Shown here piece after piece: positions 12,973 through 15,861 of a stretch of DNA of 15,861 nucleotides (position 1 is its first letter; each line of letters begins with the position of its first letter). The stretch is from an uncultured Gammaproteobacteria bacterium (GTDB lineage Bacteria; Pseudomonadota; Gammaproteobacteria; Coxiellales; Coxiellaceae). The notes beneath the pieces are model-generated. The model saw nothing but the letters and a program-made list of their open reading frames with translations, was not told the origin of the DNA and ran no database searches. The translations under genes and the position numbers were made by a program. Where the stretch lies: the NCBI GenBank assembly GCA_903870185.1, contig CAIQCE010000224.1:1-15861 (forward strand), written 5' to 3'.

Positions 12973-14502
12973 ATGCTAACTCATCAAACACTTTTTAAAA
13001 TCTTGCTCGACACAAGCAAACTCAAAGGACCTAAAACTCCTATCGCTGAAGATATTGAGCAAAAGCCCATGAGCTATCGAGAACTGATCCTCCGAAGTTT
13101 TATCTTGGGGAAAAAAATTTCAGCCCATTCTCACTTTCAAGAACACATCGGCATACTTTTACCTAATATGATTATCACAGTCGTCAGCTTCTTCGCTTTA
13201 CAAGCTTTTGGAAGAATCCCAACCTTTTTGAATTTTTCCTCAGGACATCAGTCTGTATTAACCTCCTGTGAAATGCTGAAACTCAAACAGGTCATTAGCT
13301 CGAAACGATTTATTAATAAAGCCAGCCTCGACTCCATGATTGAACATTTGGAAGCTCATTCTATTGAAATTATTTACCTAGAAGACATTGCAAAATCCAT
13401 CAACATTTTCGATAAATTGTTCGGATTATTAGCGAGCTGTTTCCCAAATTTCTTTTATAGAAAAATTAAAAAATTACTTAAGGGTGATGATGAAGCTTTA
13501 ATCTTATTTACCTCAGGAAGTGAGGGCACTCCCAAAGGGGTCGCTCTCAGTCATAATAATATTCAAGCCAACCGAAAACAAATTCTCAGCGTTCTCGATT
13601 TTAATCATCAGGATTTGATTTTTAATCCTCTGCCTTTATTTCACAGCTTTGGTTTAACCGTCGGAATGCTACTACCAATCCTATCTGGCCTTCGATGTTT
13701 TCTTTATCCAACACCTCTTCATTATCACCAAATTCCCGAGCTAATTAAAAAAACTCAAGCAACCATTCTTTTCAGCACCGATACATTTTTAAATGGGTAT
13801 GCGCATTATGCCAATTCGGATGATTTTTCAAGTTTACGCTTAGTATTTGCAGGTGGTGAAAAATTAAAATCTCAAACTCGACTTACTTGGAATACAAAAT
13901 TTAAAATCACTCTCTATGAAGGTTACGGTGTGACTGAAGCTTCACCGGTATTAAGTCTTAACACCCCCATGCGCCACAAAGAAGGAACTGTTGGCTGCTT
14001 CGCTCCCGAAATTAGTTATCAATTGGATCCTGTGGAGGGCATCTCCGAAGGAGGAAGGCTTTTAATTCAGGGCCCTAATATCATGCTAGGATATTATTTA
14101 CACCATACACCCGGCATTTTAAAAAAACAAATGGGTTGGTACGACACCGGTGATATTACCTCTATTGATGAAGAAGGTTTTATACGTATTCTAGGACGTG
14201 CCAAACGATTTGCTAAAGTAGCAGGCGAAATGATTTCTTTGCTGGCTGTTGAAAACTTTATTCATCAGATATGGCCTCTTGCTCACCATGCCGTTATTTC
14301 TGAACCTGATCCTATCCGAGGAGAAATGCTCGTACTCATCACCAATCAATCCAATGCAACACGAACTGCTTTAATTCATCAGGCTCAAGCTCATGGAGTC
14401 GCAGAAATTAGCATTCCTAAAAAAATTGTGATTCTTTCTGAGTTGCCACTCCTCCCCACCGGCAAAATTGATTACACTAAATGTAGATCTATTCCTAAGT
14501 GA
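12973..14502 (+). CDS. Aas-type acyl-[ACP]/acyl-CoA synthetase, stand-alone AMP-binding enzyme
   Basis: The 509-residue adenylate-forming enzyme activates fatty acids as acyl-AMP and passes them to ACP or CoA. Motifs in order: phosphate loop TSGSEGTPKG (180-189), PLFHSFG (221-227), YEGYGVTE (315-322), WYDTGD (389-394), hinge region GRAKRFAKVAGE (408-419) and catalytic Lys498 in PTGK. Residues around 215-255 and 410-420 closely recall the C-terminal half of E. coli Aas (LPLFHSFGLTVG, FLYPTPLHY, KRFAKVAGEM). The N-terminal acyltransferase domain of Aas is absent, so it may recycle free or host-derived fatty acids rather than acylate lysophospholipid itself. The ATG has no close ribosome site. 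The protein is cytosolic or membrane-associated. Confidence 0.88.
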   Translation: MLTHQTLFKILLDTSKLKGPKTPIAEDIEQKPMSYRELILRSFILGKKISAHSHFQEHIGILLPNMIITVVSFFALQAFGRIPTFLNFSSGHQSVLTSCEMLKLKQVISSKRFINKASLDSMIEHLEAHSIEIIYLEDIAKSINIFDKLFGLLASCFPNFFYRKIKKLLKGDDEALILFTSGSEGTPKGVALSHNNIQANRKQILSVLDFNHQDLIFNPLPLFHSFGLTVGMLLPILSGLRCFLYPTPLHYHQIPELIKKTQATILFSTDTFLNGYAHYANSDDFSSLRLVFAGGEKLKSQTRLTWNTKFKITLYEGYGVTEASPVLSLNTPMRHKEGTVGCFAPEISYQLDPVEGISEGGRLLIQGPNIMLGYYLHHTPGILKKQMGWYDTGDITSIDEEGFIRILGRAKRFAKVAGEMISLLAVENFIHQIWPLAHHAVISEPDPIRGEMLVLITNQSNATRTALIHQAQAHGVAEISIPKKIVILSELPLLPTGKIDYTKCRSIPK

Positions 14503-14526
14503 TTTCTGAATTTTTTCCCAGAAGAC

Positions 14527-14570
14527 AAACCCTTCAGTCGGGCCTCTGTATTGCTTTAGCAGGGTTTTTA
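14527..14570 (+). terminator. Possible terminator after the acyl-ligase gene
   Basis: AAACCCT (14527-14533) can pair with AGGGTTT (14561-14567), and the 3' arm runs into a T-rich stretch. The loop is long (27 bases) and the stem AT-rich at its base, so strength is doubtful. It lies 24 bases after the stop codon. Confidence 0.35.
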
Positions 14571-14580
14571 CACATATACT
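14551..14580 (+). promoter_or_regulatory. Likely sigma70 promoter of the MFS gene
   Basis: TTGCTT (14551-14556) and TATACT (14575-14580) are separated by 18 bases. Transcription would begin near 14587 and give a leader of about 24 bases before the ATG at 14611. The element overlaps the possible terminator of the gene before it, so the transporter probably has its own transcript. Confidence 0.45.
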
Positions 14581-14610
14581 AATGCCTCCATTGCATCTTA
14601 GAGATCCTCT

Positions 14611-15861
14611 ATGAAAGCTGTTATTAATAAAACACTTCGCCACCAAAATCCGTGGGTTATTTGGGGGCTAGCAGCTGGCTTTTTTTTCGCTGAATACTTT
14701 GCAAGAGTCGCTCCAGGCGTCATGGTTTCAGAATTAATGAGAGCTTTTAAAGTTCATGCGATGAGCTTAGGTGCCTTATCTGCATTCTTCTACTATGCAT
14801 ACGTCAGCATGCAGATCCCTGTCGGCAGCTTGATGGATCGATTTGGTCCACACCGATTACTCACCATTATGGCCGCTTTATGCGCCCTAGGTTGCTTTAT
14901 ATTTGCACAAGCCACTAGTCTTTATTTTGCAGAAATCGGTCGATTTTTAATGGGATTTGGCGCTGCTTTTGCCTTTGTGGGTGCTTTAAAGCTCGCTACG
15001 ATTTGGTTTAGCCCTACTCGATTTGGATTGCTTTCAGGAGTCACTCAAGCATTGGGAATGCTGGGGGCTGCGGTGGGAGAAGGTCCTGTTTCAGTCTTAG
15101 TCACACATATCGGCTGGAGAAACACGATGTGGGCTATCGGTACCATCCTATTAATACTGGCTTTCTTTATTGGCATATTAGTCAAAGACCATCCTCGAAA
15201 CCCCAAAGCCCATCAATCTCCCAAACGAACTGGCGAATTCAATTTAATCAAAGGATTAAAACTAGTACTTCAGAATCCTCAAACCTGGATCAATGGAGCT
15301 TGTGTCGGATTCCTCTATGCCCCTACAGCAGCTTTTGCAGAACTCTGGGGAACTTCTTATGTAAAACATGTGTACGGAATTCATACTGACATTGCAGCCG
15401 GCGCCATTAGTATGATTTTTATCGGCTGGGGAGTGGGAGGACCGATTGGTGGCTGGATTTCCGATCGAATTCGACGACGTAAACCCATCATCCTTGGATC
15501 TGCCATCGCAAGCTTATTCTTTATGTCTCTAGTCCTCTATTTACCTCATATGTCTATTTCACTGTTATATGTATTACTTTTTCTCTATGGTCTTAGCAAT
15601 ATTGGCGTTGCAACTTCCTATGCCGTGGCATGTGAAATTAATCCAAGATCTGTTTCAGGGACGTCCATGGGCTTTACTAATATGGCCTCAGTCATTGTAG
15701 GAGCTGCCTTTCAACCTGTGATCGGTTGGTTATTGGACCTTAATTGGGATGGTACCATGTATCATGGCGCCCCCCTATTCAGCGCTGCCAATTATCAACA
15801 TGCTGTATTTGTATTACCTCTATGTTTTTTAGTTTGTATTATTTTTACATTATCGTTGAAA
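14611..15861 (+). CDS. MFS transporter, C-terminus beyond window
   Basis: The frame is open for 417 codons from the ATG at 14611 to the window edge with no stop. Around 11-12 membrane helices are visible. MFS signature loops are present: GSLMDRFGPHRLL (74-86) between helices 2 and 3, and GWISDRIRRRKP (282-293) between helices 8 and 9. Both carry the Asp-Arg of motif A. The opening WVIWGLAAGFFFAEYFARVAP followed by VMVSELMRAF resembles the Legionella/Coxiella carriers of the Pht and phthalate/glucarate permease type, including the Arg in helix 1. It does not show clear LplT features, although it follows an Aas-like gene. The substrate is unknown. The ribosome site is modest (AGAG seven bases before the ATG). 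The protein seems nearly complete at the edge. Confidence 0.9.
   Translation, partial: MKAVINKTLRHQNPWVIWGLAAGFFFAEYFARVAPGVMVSELMRAFKVHAMSLGALSAFFYYAYVSMQIPVGSLMDRFGPHRLLTIMAALCALGCFIFAQATSLYFAEIGRFLMGFGAAFAFVGALKLATIWFSPTRFGLLSGVTQALGMLGAAVGEGPVSVLVTHIGWRNTMWAIGTILLILAFFIGILVKDHPRNPKAHQSPKRTGEFNLIKGLKLVLQNPQTWINGACVGFLYAPTAAFAELWGTSYVKHVYGIHTDIAAGAISMIFIGWGVGGPIGGWISDRIRRRKPIILGSAIASLFFMSLVLYLPHMSISLLYVLLFLYGLSNIGVATSYAVACEINPRSVSGTSMGFTNMASVIVGAAFQPVIGWLLDLNWDGTMYHGAPLFSAANYQHAVFVLPLCFLVCIIFTLSLK

Noticed and set aside
15129..15389. Plus-strand 86-codon frame
   Set aside because: It lies inside the MFS gene in a different frame, whose own frame is open and clearly protein-like.
14611..15861. 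Identification of the MFS gene as lplT
   Set aside because: Only the position after an Aas-like gene suggests it; the N-terminal sequence resembles the Pht/phthalate-permease group instead.

Overview
The window looks like chromosomal DNA from an AT-rich gammaproteobacterium. Several traits suggest an intracellular or amoeba-associated Legionellales-type organism: an amino-acid permease, an MFS carrier resembling the Legionella/Coxiella sugar-phosphate and Pht-like carriers, a cytochrome c5, an Aas-like acyl ligase, and short dispersed palindromic repeats. The assignment rests on recall and no database was searched. Arg codon CGA appears frequent in the genes read. No rRNA, tRNA, CRISPR array or transposase gene was found.

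Layout. (1) Positions 1-1106, minus strand: a DUF523/TudS-type Fe-S desulfidase, a secreted avidin-family protein and the start of msrB, packed as one unit. (2) Positions 1260-6778, minus strand: a six-gene thiamin operon, thiC-thiO-thiS-thiG-thiE-thiF. Almost every junction overlaps or has a gap of 1 nt, and thiF carries a C-terminal rhodanese domain. A TPP riboswitch (6842-6919) precedes it, and its downstream leader can be folded into a plausible translational switch. thiD is not in this operon. (3) Positions 7084-9234, plus strand, divergent from thi: a YcaO-domain enzyme followed 3 bases later by an unrecognised protein with a Cys-Cys start, possible ankyrin-like helices and an Ala/Gly-rich tail. 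This is the most novel-looking pair in the window. (4) Positions 9258-9445: a nested palindromic repeat. (5) Positions 9440-11470, minus strand: an APC-type permease followed by a DUF1761 membrane protein. (6) Positions 11472-12118: a gene-free interval holding three kinds of short repeat. (7) Positions 12119-12897, minus strand: a small membrane protein and cytochrome c5, overlapping by 4 nt. (8) Positions 12973-15861, plus strand: a stand-alone Aas-type acyl ligase, then an MFS transporter that runs off the end.

How they fit together. The thi operon makes thiamin phosphate. ThiO makes dehydroglycine, ThiF-rhodanese charges ThiS with sulfur, ThiG makes the thiazole, ThiC makes the pyrimidine and ThiE joins the two, with TPP feedback through the riboswitch. 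The minus-strand block from thiF to msrB is strikingly sulfur-themed: rhodanese, desulfidase, an avidin relative and methionine sulfoxide reductase. The YcaO pair shares the divergent intergenic region with thiC. YcaO enzymes catalyse ATP-dependent backbone-amide chemistry, so its neighbour is a candidate substrate or partner, but nothing in the sequence proves this.
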